This document shows, piece after piece, positions 25,826-35,811 of a DNA stretch of 64,000 bases. Where the stretch lies: positions 1-64,000 of the forward strand of contig NZ_BMKX01000013.1 of NCBI RefSeq assembly GCF_014644555.1. The letters are read 5' to 3'. Under the pieces are notes generated by a model. That model had not been told where the DNA came from and searched no databases. It was given only the letters and a program-made list of their open reading frames with translations. The DNA is from Glutamicibacter ardleyensis (lineage in GTDB: Bacteria; Actinomycetota; Actinomycetes; Actinomycetales; Micrococcaceae). Within the stretch, counting starts at the first letter, position 1. Each line of letters opens with the position of its first letter. The position numbers and the translations under genes were made by a program.

Positions 25826-27401
25826 ATGGCCAATTACCGTGCCATCATGCGCCTACTCGTTCAAGGACACAGCTACAGCGATATCGTCAGAACTGAGAAT
25901 TGCTCTCGACGAGCTATCGCCAGCGCAAAGAAGACCCTGAACGACCACCACCTCACAACTCCGGATCAGGTTGACCGTCTGGGCGAGGAACAACTGGATC
26001 TGTGGTTTCCCGATGGGCGATCCCAAAAATCCGAGGCGTTCGACCAGCCTGATTTCAGCACCGGTGCTGAAATCAATGAAGTTCGATCGGAACTCCACCT
26101 TGCAACGGGCCTGGCAAACCTACGTGGGCAGTCCGTCAGCGCAGAAGAAATACGGGTATTCGAAATTCTGCGAGTTATTCGCTGCACACGTGAGAACCCA
26201 CGACTTGGCGGCAACGATCCACCACGAGCCAGGACGGGCCATGCAGGTGGACTGGGCAGGGCAAACCCTCACCGTGACTGATTTATTTACGCGAAAGCCT
26301 TCTAAGGCGTATCTGTTTGCCGCGGTGCTCCCGTATTCGGGGTTGGTGTTCGCGAGAGCGTCGTTGACGATGAATCTTCAAGCATGGATTGAATTGCACG
26401 TTCAGGCACTGGAATATTTTGGCGGCGTCCCGCAACTACTTATTCCGGATAACGCCAAGACCGCAACATACCGGCCCACTCGCGGGGACAGACAACGAGT
26501 GCTCACCGACAGGTACTCACAATTGGCCTCGCACTACGGGATTGCGATCGTGCCGGCCCGAGTGAAACGGCCAACTGACAAAGCCGCCATTGAGCGGGCC
26601 GTGCAAACAGCGAATACTCGAATCATCGGCTACCTCAGCAGTGAGCTCTGGTCCACGATTGACGAGCTGAACGCGGCCATTGCCGCGCAGGTAGAAGAAA
26701 TCAATGACCTGAAGAATCCTCAAGGGATCACCAAACGCGAAATCTTCGCTGCGGACGAGCGCTCGCATTTGGGTTCGTTGCCTGAGCAACGGTTTACCCA
26801 AGTGACATGGAAACAGGTGAAAGTCGGACGGAACTATCACATCACCACCGACTACCAGCATTACTCGGTGCCTTATCGATTGGCAGGTCAGAGTCTCAAA
26901 GTCCGGCTGACGGACCTGCGCGTCACGCTGTTCGACAAGGAACATGTGGTTTGCGAGCACCCGCGTAAATACGGGCGTAAGGGCCAATACTCAACGTTGA
27001 GTGAGCACGTTCCGCCCGTTCATCGAAACATCGCCAATCTCTGGTCCCGGGCGTGGTTCTTAGACCGGGCGCAAGGGTTTGGGCCGGCGACCAGTATGGT
27101 GATCGCTCAAGTCTTGGACCGGCATGCTGTTGAAGCCCAAGGATATTTGGATTGCCAGAACATCCTTGATTCGTTGGGCCGCAAAGGCAAGGCCAGATTG
27201 GAAGCCGCGTGTCAGCAGGTGCTGAACATCAATGCTGTTCCGACCTACACAACCCTCAAACGGGTGCTGGGAACAATCACGAGCGACAACCAAGTCCAAG
27301 AGGCACCTCCGGCGGCACTGAACACGCTCAAGCCCGAGGTTACCAACGGAGATCAGGACGTTTTCGTACGTGACGGTTCCTACTACTCGGAGGAGTTCTA
27401 A
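25826..27401 (+). pseudogene. istA: istA transposase, frameshifted
   Basis: ATG at 25826 follows AAGGAGGAACG and opens a frame with the IstA helix-turn-helix (residues about 8-40). The frame leaves family sequence after FDQPDFST, and the transposase continues in the next frame from about 26065 (VLKSMKFDRNSTLQ) through the integrase-core motifs MQVDWAG, LIPDNAKTA and DKAAIERAVQ to the stop at 27401. Removing one G from the GG at 26063-26064 restores one frame of about 525 residues. Without it, only a 151-residue fragment would be made from the normal start. IS21 elements are not known to need frameshifting for IstA. Confidence 0.88.
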
Positions 27402-28177
27402 TGACAGTTTTCACCAGTGAAGACTATGAGAAGTTCCGGACGTTGCGGATGACGAAGGTCGCTGAACTTCTGGATGAGCTGCTTAACGATGAGTCCAATG
27501 AATTGGTGGCACCTGAGGTGCTGATTCGCCAAGCGGTCGATCAGGCTTTGGAAATTCGCCGGTCCAACAGGATTGAACGGTTGATCGCGCACGCGCATTT
27601 CCCTTTTGCTGATGCGGCTATTGAAGAGTTGGATTACAGGCAAGACCGCGGTGAATTGAACAAGGTGAGGATGAGCCGCTACGCGACCAACGATTGGGGT
27701 CGGGACTCGGTGAACGTCATCATCACGGGGATGTCTGGTTCGGGGAAAACCCATCTGGCGTGCGCTATCGGGATTGCTGCCTGCCATAACGGCCATAGCG
27801 TCCGGTATTGGCGGATGGATGATTTGAGTCTGAAAATACTCAGCGTTCAAAGCGATCATATCGCTCACCGGGAGTTGCTGGATCAACTCAAGGACGTGGA
27901 TTTGCTCATTTTGGATGATTTCCTCACGGTCGGTATCGATCCGCGTGCGACTAATAATTTGTTCGCGATCTTGGCGGACAGGGATCGGCGGCTTCCGACG
28001 ATGGTATTGGCTCAAAGTGGGCCGAAGTATTGGCTGGATATGATTCACGACCGAGTCGCGGCAGACTCGATCGTGAATCGACTGGCTCAGAATTCTCGAC
28101 GTATCAGCCTTGGTTCTTTTGATATGCGCCGTGAACAAACTACGAAGAATCGCCAGACGGGAGATCACTGGGATTAA
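27401..28177 (+). CDS. istB: IstB helper ATPase of IS21-family element
   Basis: A 258-residue AAA+ ATPase that assists the IstA transposase. Walker A is GMSGSGKTHLA (near residue 108), Walker B LLILDDF (near 168), followed by VNRLAQNSRRI, all typical of IstB. The ATG overlaps the istA stop (TAATG) and is preceded by GGAGGAG, so translation is coupled. It appears intact, although its partner istA is broken. Confidence 0.95.
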   Translation: MTVFTSEDYEKFRTLRMTKVAELLDELLNDESNELVAPEVLIRQAVDQALEIRRSNRIERLIAHAHFPFADAAIEELDYRQDRGELNKVRMSRYATNDWGRDSVNVIITGMSGSGKTHLACAIGIAACHNGHSVRYWRMDDLSLKILSVQSDHIAHRELLDQLKDVDLLILDDFLTVGIDPRATNNLFAILADRDRRLPTMVLAQSGPKYWLDMIHDRVAADSIVNRLAQNSRRISLGSFDMRREQTTKNRQTGDHWD

Positions 28178-28474
28178 GCAGTAGATCCGCGCTCAACGAT
28201 ACAGGGCGCCGGTAAACGGGGAGCTGACCATTGGTGGGAGTGCAGCGGTGGCCAGTTCCCAATCCATGGAACACCGATACCGGTTACATGGACTCGCGGT
28301 ACCGAGAACGGCTATCTGACAGTCAGATCATGCGAACTTGCGGTCCCTCCACAGTTTATTAGTGACGCTTCTATGAGTGGGCTACAGCGATGTCTTCTAG
28401 CGTTTGCCCTTCGTTGTCCGAAGCCACAAACGTGACATTAGAATTAGCCTTCAACTATAAAATGGGGGAAACGA

Positions 28475-30565
28475 ATGGAATTGACTGAGGGCGACTACTT
28501 TCTTGGGGCGGTTCAAAATGTACTACACAGCGGATCATCGGCCACTGAAGCTGACCTTCTAAGCGCCGCAGCATGCCAGTATCTACGGCATGGGCCAGCA
28601 AGTGTTGAGGAAGTATGTGCCGCAACTGAGCGCATTTGGCCAGATTCGCGACCAACCATAGAACGAGTCGAAGCGGCATTAGATGTTAGCCGCGAGTTGG
28701 GTCTAGTCTCGAAGGTTGACGCATCCGCGAATTGGCAACTTACGGCAAATGGGCTCGCAGACATTCAACACCATGATGGCTGGGTCAGCAATCTGCGTGA
28801 GCGCACATCCGCTGAGATTAGGGCGAGGTCTAGACAAGGTTTGGGGGTAGAGCCTGACTCCAACGAGGCTCAACTCTGGCTTGATGCCCTTTTCGCAGCT
28901 CTCATTCCAGCAATTGCCAAATCACTGACGATCCATTTAGGTTCAGCAAAATCTTTAATTGAGGGAAAGGCTCCATCCAAAATTCTAGATCCTCAACCTG
29001 CATTGGATTCGCTTTCAGCAGCCAGCCCGAGACAAGAGATCGTAGAGTTTCTTCAATCATTAGCGGTGAGCGCCCTCGACCCGCTGGATCCTTTTGGCCG
29101 AGAGATGGTAACTCATATCGCCACTGGAGCTGTGCTGCAGACCTATGTAGCAGGAGCATCTGGTGCGCAGCTTTCATCGTTGCTCGGAAAACCAGAGCAC
29201 CAACGTGCCATTATTGATACCCCATTCCTGCTCGAAATGATTGGTCCCAGACAAGAACAGAAAGACGTGGAGAAGACTATCCGTCGAGCCGTAAAGGATG
29301 GATGGGACGTAATTGTTCCAGAGCATTCGATAGAAGAATTGAATGAGTTAGTTGAACGAGAGATACCCAACCTCAGGAATATATACATCGAGGCTAGTAA
29401 AAGCAATACCCGGTTGGATTTCTATGCCGGCCTGGTAGATGATCAATTCCATGGAATGGTAATAATGGCCCTGCGTGAGGGTACTTATAAGAGTCTCGAT
29501 GACGTGGTCGTAGCTGCGAAGTCTTTAACGAAGCGCCTAAACGAAATGGGCGTTGTAGTGCGACACCACGGAAACGGGATTTCACCCGATCGCAAGGAGT
29601 CCTGCCATAATGCGCTCAATGAATACCTGAGTCAATTTACTCGGCAAAGATCGTCTAGGGTCGTTCTTCGGGATGCGGAAACTCTAACAATGGCTTGGCG
29701 CAGGAGACGACGAGAGTCTTCAGCAAATTGGCCAGGGGCTTGGATTATCACTACTGATCGAGCTATGAATCACGCATATGGTTCGGTGTCCAATGACAGA
29801 GTGCCGATCACGCTAACCCTTGCTCAATGGACCACTGTTCTATCCATTAGCGCAGAACCTGAAGAACTTTCGGGGCTTGCTAGCCTTGCAGCAGGGCAAT
29901 TCGTTGACGAAGCAATCTGGGATTTGCCTGCTCGCTTTCCTAAAGAATTTGCTATAAAGCTGGCAACTCGCCTATCCCCCGAGCAGGGGGGTTCTAATTT
30001 GGATCTATACCACGCGCGTCTACATAACCTGCCAGAAATGCTCGATGAAATTGCCCAGAACTCAACACCTTCCAGTCTTGCGGCTGAAGTCATGGCTTCC
30101 CGCGCCCGTAGACTTAATGCATTGAATGATATCGACCGTTCATACAGGAATGAGCAAATCGCTTCGGCCTACGTTGATGTCACAGACGCTCAAGCCCGCG
30201 AGTTAGAAGCTCAAAGAAAATTGAACCATGCTGAACAAGAGCGCCAAAAGCTAATGCAGGAACTTCAGACCGAACAGCGGGCTAGAACTGAAGAAAAAAA
30301 TCATGCAAATAGGGACAAAAAGAGATTTAAACGTATACTTATTAGTATTTTAGTAGTTTTTGTTGCACTTTTATCCTTTGTGATTTCGCTTATCTTCGGT
30401 GGAGTTTCTGTGGCAATAATTTCTGGAGTTGCGGTACTTGCCTCTTTGGTTCTTACCATCAGATGGTGTAGAAATCTGGACGAGAATTTGAATATTATTG
30501 CTTGGTCTATCGGCGTGGACCTTATCGGGTTCATTTCAGCTGTCCAGTCGCTTCTTTCGCCGTAA
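28475..30565 (+). CDS. Membrane-anchored PIN-like nuclease, candidate defence effector
   Basis: A 696-residue protein. Residues about 1-110 look like a winged-helix or helical N-domain. Residues about 240-450 carry the acidic pattern of PIN nucleases: IIDTPFLLEM (near 246), EHSIEELNEL (near 282), RDAETLTMAWRR (near 398) and ITTDRAMN (near 426). A Glu/Gln-rich coiled coil (about 565-615) leads into two C-terminal membrane segments (about 618-665). GGGGGAAACG precedes the ATG. It is convergent with the SIR2/ATPase operon and starts 150 bases after the IS21 element. A toxic RNA or DNA cleavage role is inference. Confidence 0.65.
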   Translation: MELTEGDYFLGAVQNVLHSGSSATEADLLSAAACQYLRHGPASVEEVCAATERIWPDSRPTIERVEAALDVSRELGLVSKVDASANWQLTANGLADIQHHDGWVSNLRERTSAEIRARSRQGLGVEPDSNEAQLWLDALFAALIPAIAKSLTIHLGSAKSLIEGKAPSKILDPQPALDSLSAASPRQEIVEFLQSLAVSALDPLDPFGREMVTHIATGAVLQTYVAGASGAQLSSLLGKPEHQRAIIDTPFLLEMIGPRQEQKDVEKTIRRAVKDGWDVIVPEHSIEELNELVEREIPNLRNIYIEASKSNTRLDFYAGLVDDQFHGMVIMALREGTYKSLDDVVVAAKSLTKRLNEMGVVVRHHGNGISPDRKESCHNALNEYLSQFTRQRSSRVVLRDAETLTMAWRRRRRESSANWPGAWIITTDRAMNHAYGSVSNDRVPITLTLAQWTTVLSISAEPEELSGLASLAAGQFVDEAIWDLPARFPKEFAIKLATRLSPEQGGSNLDLYHARLHNLPEMLDEIAQNSTPSSLAAEVMASRARRLNALNDIDRSYRNEQIASAYVDVTDAQARELEAQRKLNHAEQERQKLMQELQTEQRARTEEKNHANRDKKRFKRILISILVVFVALLSFVISLIFGGVSVAIISGVAVLASLVLTIRWCRNLDENLNIIAWSIGVDLIGFISAVQSLLSP

Positions 30566-30816
30566 TGAATATACCTAACGACGTCTTGCAAGCTATGGGT
30601 TTTGAAGCACTGCAGTTATGAGACACTTTCGCTCGGAACAACACAGCTTGGCGAGGTGCCATGCACAGGAACCCTCCAGATACTAGGTCGTTTTGCCGAC
30701 GTATCCATGGCATGCTCCAGTGCTTGATTGACTAACTCGCGGCGGGCGTCGTACCCGGTCCGAATTTCAACCGCACTAGAAATGAGATTTCGAGGTTAGA
30801 ACGTGGGAGAGGATAG
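30566..30816. other. Convergent intergenic gap
   Basis: About 250 bases between the PIN-like gene and the ATPase gene. I see no gene and no clear terminator hairpin. Confidence 0.4.
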
Positions 30817-33222
30817 CTAGATCACTCGCTCCAGGATCGATTCTTCTGCGTACTCAACACGGTCCACGTGCGCAACTGTTGTCCCGGCTCCACGATCGAG
30901 CGTAACGCGCACCAGCGATTGGGTGGCATCACTCGGTGCGAGTGCCAACGAGAGGTAGTCGAGCAGTTCCGGCTGATGAATCGCGATCACCACTTGGCGT
31001 TGGTGCACGAAAGCAAGCTGACGAATGATGGCCGCAAAGTTCGCAACATGGATGTCGTCCATAGACTGCACCGGATCATCGAAGATGAGCCATTGAAGCT
31101 CGCTTGGTGCGGACAGGTGCAAGGCCATGAACAGTGCTAGCGCAGCGGAGTTGGTATTGCCGTAGCTGAGCATGGCTCCGGGACTTCCCGAAATTGTCCC
31201 CCCAGGCAGTTCGGTCTCAAGACTCACATCCACTGACCGGCTCGACTCAGTTTGTTTTACAAAGCGGGGAGTGAATCTTTCTGATGGAGCGAAGCGGCCG
31301 AAGAGCTGGGCCCATAAAGAATTCAAAGATTGGTCGAAGACCTCGTTGATTAGTTTGGATCGAGTTCGTTCAGCGATTTGCAGGACCTGACGAGAACTCG
31401 CCATCCGTGACTCGGCCGTCGACAGCTGCCCCTGTAACGTTGATATCCTTTGCTCGGATTCTCTCAACTCCTGGTCCAATTTCATGACGTAGCGTTGCAT
31501 ATCCTCGATGGTTTCGCGTGCATCACGTTCGCGATGCCGCTGAACCTCTGCATCGCGAATCAGTCGTATACGCATCGCGATTTCGCTCTCAAGCTTTAAT
31601 TCCGGTTCCTGGACAGGGAGATCGTGGACGGGCAGACCCAGCGCCAGAGCAACCTCGGCGACTCGGTCAGCCAAGATGGCACTTTCGGCCGCGTGAGCGG
31701 CCAACTCAGCGATACTCGCCTGGGTCGACTGAAGGTTGCGCCTCAGCCGGTTGCCTTCGGCGACAGAATCGTTAAGTCCATTGAGGCGCCGGATTGTCTC
31801 GTCCATGGGCTCGCCCTGCTGAAACCATGGAAAGCTTTTTTGAACAACGACCTGTTGCACCTTCGCGAGCCGTTCCTCCCGGAGCTTTGCCAGCTTTCTT
31901 TCTTCAGCCATTAGTTGACTTGCGTTCGCGCTCAACCGGTCGAGCTTCGCAGCGAAATGCTCCGCGAGCGAACCAGCTCCAGTAAATTGCTCGTCGCAGA
32001 CCGGGCAATGCTCCGAGCCTGCAATTGGGATAGTCAGTTCGAGGATCTCAATCAGAACCCTCACGTCCGTTGAAACCTCGAGCGCCTGAGACCTGGTCTC
32101 AACGGCCGCGATTTCTTGATCCAGTTCCCGAATCCTCTGGTCCAACGAGCCTATTCTTTCGGCACGTTCGCGGTCCGTGGCGACCGCCTCCGCGTATAGG
32201 CTGTCAGCAAACGCAGCACGCTCCACGGCTTCGTCGTAGGCATCCGCCAAATGCCCGATTGTGGCCGCTGATAGGTTTAGCAACGTTTCCCGAATCCGGT
32301 TCAGTTCGGAAAGCGTTGCGTCTCCGGTTCCCGCCTTCCACGTCTCGAACGCGGTCTGAGCTTCTTCAGCTCGAACCGTTTCGAGCTTGTCGTTTTTGTC
32401 CGAGAAGAGGGCGGCGGCTTGCTTCCGCATACTGGCAATAGCGTCGACCCTAACCTGCAGTTCCCCTAGTCGGGCAAGCTCAGCCCGGCTAGTCTCTGAT
32501 CCTCGACCATGCTCGGTTGACGTGCTCAATAGCTCGTTCACGTCGCTCAAGTCTGGATCGCCTATAAGTTCACGAAGCAGAGAGACAGCAACGCCAAGCT
32601 GCGACCTGGCAGTATCTAGCTTCGCAGTTACCTCGCTCTGCCGCTGCTGCATGACATCGAGTTCTTCTGCTCCCCGGATCCAGCCGTGAACTATTTTCTT
32701 GCTTCGCCTCCGGTCTCCTGAAGCATGCAGTCCTTCGATGAGGGCGTCGAGATCATCGAGGCCCACGAGGGCCTTCACGAAGCGAACCAACGCAGTGTCT
32801 ACCTGCTTACCGGTCTCCGTATACGACTCCAGCAATCGCCCCAGTGCGGTTTGGGGAAGAAAACTTCGCTCCAAGAAATAGGTCTGCTCTGCCGGCGTCA
32901 GCGCAGCATTCCCAGTAACTTCGTCGCCGTTCATTTCGTACGATCCCACGCGAGTGACATTGCGATGGTCGGCGAGAGATAATTTAACGCTCCCGTGTGG
33001 GAAATCATGATTTCGGAGAAGCGAACGCGTGTCTCCTTTTTGTTCTTCTAAGAAACCAACTCGGCCCGTAGCGCCAAGTTCGATGGCGCTCAAGAGGCTA
33101 GTCTTTCCTGCACCGTTAGCACCGTGGACTAGTGTGATCGAACCGTCCAGCGGGATCACGCACCGCCCAGAAATACTTCGAAAGTTCTCGACAATGAGCT
33201 CTTTTAGGCGTAGTTCAGACAT
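30817..33222 (-). CDS. SMC/RecF-like ABC ATPase of a three-gene defence system
   Basis: An 801-residue ATPase. Walker A is GANGAGKTS (residues 34-42). Long coiled-coil arms (about 180-650) meet at a zinc hook CPVC (near 405). The ABC signature region lies in MLSYGNTNSAALALF (near 684), Walker B in WLIFDDPVQSMDD (near 711), and an H-loop histidine in IAIHQPELL (near 745). It is the last gene of a tight operon after the SIR2-like and middle genes, overlapping the latter by eight bases. In ABC-3C-like systems such an ATPase is thought to sense invading DNA and release the effector. It is not a chromosomal RecF or RecN: the hook is central and the neighbours are defence genes. Confidence 0.85.
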   Translation of the reverse strand: MSELRLKELIVENFRSISGRCVIPLDGSITLVHGANGAGKTSLLSAIELGATGRVGFLEEQKGDTRSLLRNHDFPHGSVKLSLADHRNVTRVGSYEMNGDEVTGNAALTPAEQTYFLERSFLPQTALGRLLESYTETGKQVDTALVRFVKALVGLDDLDALIEGLHASGDRRRSKKIVHGWIRGAEELDVMQQRQSEVTAKLDTARSQLGVAVSLLRELIGDPDLSDVNELLSTSTEHGRGSETSRAELARLGELQVRVDAIASMRKQAAALFSDKNDKLETVRAEEAQTAFETWKAGTGDATLSELNRIRETLLNLSAATIGHLADAYDEAVERAAFADSLYAEAVATDRERAERIGSLDQRIRELDQEIAAVETRSQALEVSTDVRVLIEILELTIPIAGSEHCPVCDEQFTGAGSLAEHFAAKLDRLSANASQLMAEERKLAKLREERLAKVQQVVVQKSFPWFQQGEPMDETIRRLNGLNDSVAEGNRLRRNLQSTQASIAELAAHAAESAILADRVAEVALALGLPVHDLPVQEPELKLESEIAMRIRLIRDAEVQRHRERDARETIEDMQRYVMKLDQELRESEQRISTLQGQLSTAESRMASSRQVLQIAERTRSKLINEVFDQSLNSLWAQLFGRFAPSERFTPRFVKQTESSRSVDVSLETELPGGTISGSPGAMLSYGNTNSAALALFMALHLSAPSELQWLIFDDPVQSMDDIHVANFAAIIRQLAFVHQRQVVIAIHQPELLDYLSLALAPSDATQSLVRVTLDRGAGTTVAHVDRVEYAEESILERVI

Positions 33223-33796
33223 CTGAGCTTCCCTTGTTTAAAAATGATTCTTCGAGCCAGACACGATAACGGTCAGTCACCGCACCTGCCCCTGCCTCTG
33301 CGGCGTGGATGATTCTCATGAGATCGCGTGTGGACTGATTTTTGCCAATGGCGATTACCACATCAGCGATTCCGTCAAGCTGGGAAGTAGCGGTAACAGG
33401 CAACCGGAGCCGCAGAAGCGGGCCGATCATACGTTCTGTTGCTAACGACCCGTCCACCACTAGCACCCTAGCGAGTTCGAGAAGTTCGCTCAGCCCGGAA
33501 TTCTGTGACGGCTCGCCGATCAAGATCACCGTCACGGTGCGGCGTGAGCTCGCCGAATCTAGCGCCCGCGCCAAACGTTGAACAAGCCAATAGAGTCGTA
33601 ATTCGGACTCGCGTGAATCAGGCCGCTCGATGATCATCGACAGATCCATGTTTTCCTGCGGGCTCTCCCACAGATCTGAAATTTCTAGCTGAATATCGCC
33701 GACTGTGACCTTATTGGACATTTCGACGTATCCGTTATCCATCAGAAGACGAATTACCTCTGATCGAAGCTCTTCCCGGAACTTGGTGCTCTTCAA
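33215..33796 (-). CDS. Middle component of the SIR2/ATPase operon
   Basis: A 193-residue soluble protein of alternating strands and helices (VTVILIGEP, ARVLVVDGS, ADVVIAIG), somewhat Rossmann-like. I recognise no named family by eye. Its position between a nucleotide-processing effector and an SMC-like ATPase, with four- and eight-base overlaps on the two sides, matches the middle component of ABC-three-component systems, which is thought to bridge ATPase and effector. The call is by gene order. Confidence 0.6.
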   Translation of the reverse strand: MKSTKFREELRSEVIRLLMDNGYVEMSNKVTVGDIQLEISDLWESPQENMDLSMIIERPDSRESELRLYWLVQRLARALDSASSRRTVTVILIGEPSQNSGLSELLELARVLVVDGSLATERMIGPLLRLRLPVTATSQLDGIADVVIAIGKNQSTRDLMRIIHAAEAGAGAVTDRYRVWLEESFLNKGSSDV

Positions 33797-35460
33797 AGCC
33801 CAGCACCAGTCTCGAATCGAACCATAAGGTCCTCCATATCTATAACCGAATCAGAGATCTCGCTCCACGCTACCTCACGACGTTTACGCACCTTCCTTCC
33901 ACGGCCGATTCGTCCCGTGGGCGATCGTGTCGAAGCTAAAGAGCCAAGTTTCATCTGCAGCAGAACCATGTCGTCGTGCCCGCTAATCCAGTCATCGCTC
34001 GCCATGACATCGATTGCCTCGCTAGCCCCGTGTACGACGACCAGAGTTGTCCCGGTGGATGCACGCCTGCGTGAAACCAGAATTCGACTGCCCTTTTCTT
34101 CGCTATGTAGCGAGACACGCCAACGATTTTTCTCCTCACCAAAACCGATCATTCCGACTGCCACTGCGAGAAGGTCGAGTCCCATAGCTACGACTGCGAA
34201 TCCAGTTCTGATCTGGCTTCTGGTACCTCTAGCAAAGGGAACGTATTGAGTAGCTCCGACAGTGGCGGACCCAAGATACGTCCTCAAGAAGTCTGAATAC
34301 CCGTCGAGAAGGAAGTCTGCCAGCGCCGCCTCGTCTCGTCCAAACGCTATAACGATTCGCGATATGAGGCGGCGGATTCCCCTTTCCAGACTTTGCAGCA
34401 TGTTCATCGGCAGATTCTGGTGCTGCTGGAGGGCTGCCGCGAGCTTTGACGCGAGCACTTCGATGAGTAGGGCCGCCGTGACCGGGCCGGCATACGCGCC
34501 AAGCGCCGATTTCTGAAGAATACTCGGGCGTTCGCGTCCATAGTCGTCGCCGTATGCTACCTCAAGTACGTCTCTCTGGCTGGGCAGCACGGCAGGTTCA
34601 GCGAATAGGTACGCCGGATGAGTGTCGTCCCATGGCCACGGGCTGCGACTTGCTGAGGCTTGGAATATGGTTAGCAGATCGCTGTCCTGTACTGAAAGTC
34701 CAAGTACGAGCGAGCGCGTTCGTGTGGTCAGGTCTCGCAGGTGGTCCCGCATGTGCTCATATGCAGGGTCACCGTGCAACCTGCTGATCTGAGCAGTGGT
34801 AGCGATGATCTTGTCGCGATACCGCACGGAATCGTTCAGTGCAAGAACAGCGCATCCATGAAACTTTGCGATCTCGGCATGGCCTTGAGCATCTCTCGGA
34901 TCATTAACATCGACATAGACGTCGAGTAGCGAGCTCGTCGCGGAGATGTCTGCGAGAGCTTTCTCTACTAGGCCATCCCAATTTCCAGATGCGAGGGTGG
35001 TTACGACGCCTTCGGAAATTAACATGGCGAGAATCTTGTGGGTCGGTCCAGGTTCGAGATCTGGATCCCCATACAGAATCGGTAGACCTGCACCCTCGAT
35101 GAGCAGATAGTCGTTCGGTTTCCCGGCGACTCCGACGCCCAGCACCTGGCTGTATCGCTCGCGGAGAACCTCAAGCGCAGCTGGCTCCCAACCTATTGGG
35201 TCGGCTAAATATCGCTGACGCTCTTCCGCAAGGTGGGCATCGAGAATCTCCAGCAACGCTTCCCCATGATTACTAGCGTCGGGCTCCCCGGAGGCCGCTC
35301 GATCTCGCAGGAAACGCAGGACACGAGAAATCAGTTTAACTAGGTCAGGTACCTGATAGCGGGATATCCCAGACCCGAGCCATACGAGCCGCTTGCCGTC
35401 AGCAACATCCTCAATTAACTGTGAATGGTTTGCTTTAAGTGACCTCCATGCTTCCCGCAT
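33793..35460 (-). CDS. SIR2-like effector, probable NADase
   Basis: A 555-residue protein. The N-terminal 270 residues carry SIR2 motifs: VWLGSGIS (near 26-33) in place of GAGxS, LASGNWDGLVEKAL (near 157), KFHGCA with the candidate catalytic histidine (near 200), and VLGLSVQDSDLL (near 255). The C-terminal half (about 280-555) is helical then mixed and resembles no domain I know; it probably contacts the partners. Family knowledge: phage-defence SIR2 domains deplete NAD+ and stop cell growth. It is the first gene of the operon, with GAGGGGG before the ATG and a TATACT -10-like hexamer about 50 bases upstream. Confidence 0.8.
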   Translation of the reverse strand: MREAWRSLKANHSQLIEDVADGKRLVWLGSGISRYQVPDLVKLISRVLRFLRDRAASGEPDASNHGEALLEILDAHLAEERQRYLADPIGWEPAALEVLRERYSQVLGVGVAGKPNDYLLIEGAGLPILYGDPDLEPGPTHKILAMLISEGVVTTLASGNWDGLVEKALADISATSSLLDVYVDVNDPRDAQGHAEIAKFHGCAVLALNDSVRYRDKIIATTAQISRLHGDPAYEHMRDHLRDLTTRTRSLVLGLSVQDSDLLTIFQASASRSPWPWDDTHPAYLFAEPAVLPSQRDVLEVAYGDDYGRERPSILQKSALGAYAGPVTAALLIEVLASKLAAALQQHQNLPMNMLQSLERGIRRLISRIVIAFGRDEAALADFLLDGYSDFLRTYLGSATVGATQYVPFARGTRSQIRTGFAVVAMGLDLLAVAVGMIGFGEEKNRWRVSLHSEEKGSRILVSRRRASTGTTLVVVHGASEAIDVMASDDWISGHDDMVLLQMKLGSLASTRSPTGRIGRGRKVRKRREVAWSEISDSVIDMEDLMVRFETGAGL

Positions 35461-35651
35461 GCATCCCCCTCGCCCTTAGCGCAGGCCAACCGTCATAAAT
35501 GCGCTGAGTATATCTTGTCATGAGTCCGTAAGGTAGTTCGTCATGGCCCCACCACTCCGACACGTCTTCCGCATCGAGATGGTAGTTCACACCTTTCAAC
35601 AGTCAAGTGATATTGCCCGCCAAAGTGACTATCTGCAGACACGATCCTGGC

Positions 35652-35797
35652 CTCGCAACCCAAGGGTTGCAAGACGTCTCATTGACTCTCACTTCCCCAG
35701 CTGAAAAATGTTGAAAAATCAATGGTCCTAAATTCTCGCAACTATGTGTTGCAACCAGTGTCATAGAATCATGTTGACACCATTAGTTGCGAGACAC
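35652..35797. promoter_or_regulatory. Candidate res site of the adjacent resolvase (three subsites)
   Basis: Three inverted-repeat blocks share the motif GTCTCGCAAC: 35652-35673 (CTCGCAACCC...GGGTTGCAAG), about 35733-35757 (CTCGCAAC...GTTGCAAC) and about 35773-35797 (ending GTTGCGAGACAC). Three such subsites just upstream of a serine resolvase gene is the standard res arrangement. The last block ends 15 bases before the resolvase ATG and may also serve autoregulation. Confidence 0.75.
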
Positions 35798-35811
35798 TTT
35801 TCAAGGATTCC

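Larger units (their letters stand above)
25681..28321 (+). mobile_element. IS21-family insertion sequence, complete ends, 2641 bp
   Basis: The element begins with TGTCAGATAGCCGTT (25681-25695) and ends with its exact reverse complement (28307-28321). The similarity continues inward over about 30 bases (GGTAC and AGTCC blocks). It is flanked on both sides by GTCAGA (25675-25680 and 28322-28327), a 6-bp target duplication within the IS21 range. It carries istA (frameshifted) and istB in the usual order with overlapping stop and start codons. Confidence 0.95.

Noticed and set aside
25826-27401. Programmed frameshift in istA
   Set aside because: IS21 elements are not known to require frameshifting for IstA, and the break is at a plain GG doublet with no slippery heptamer; a one-base insertion explains it better.
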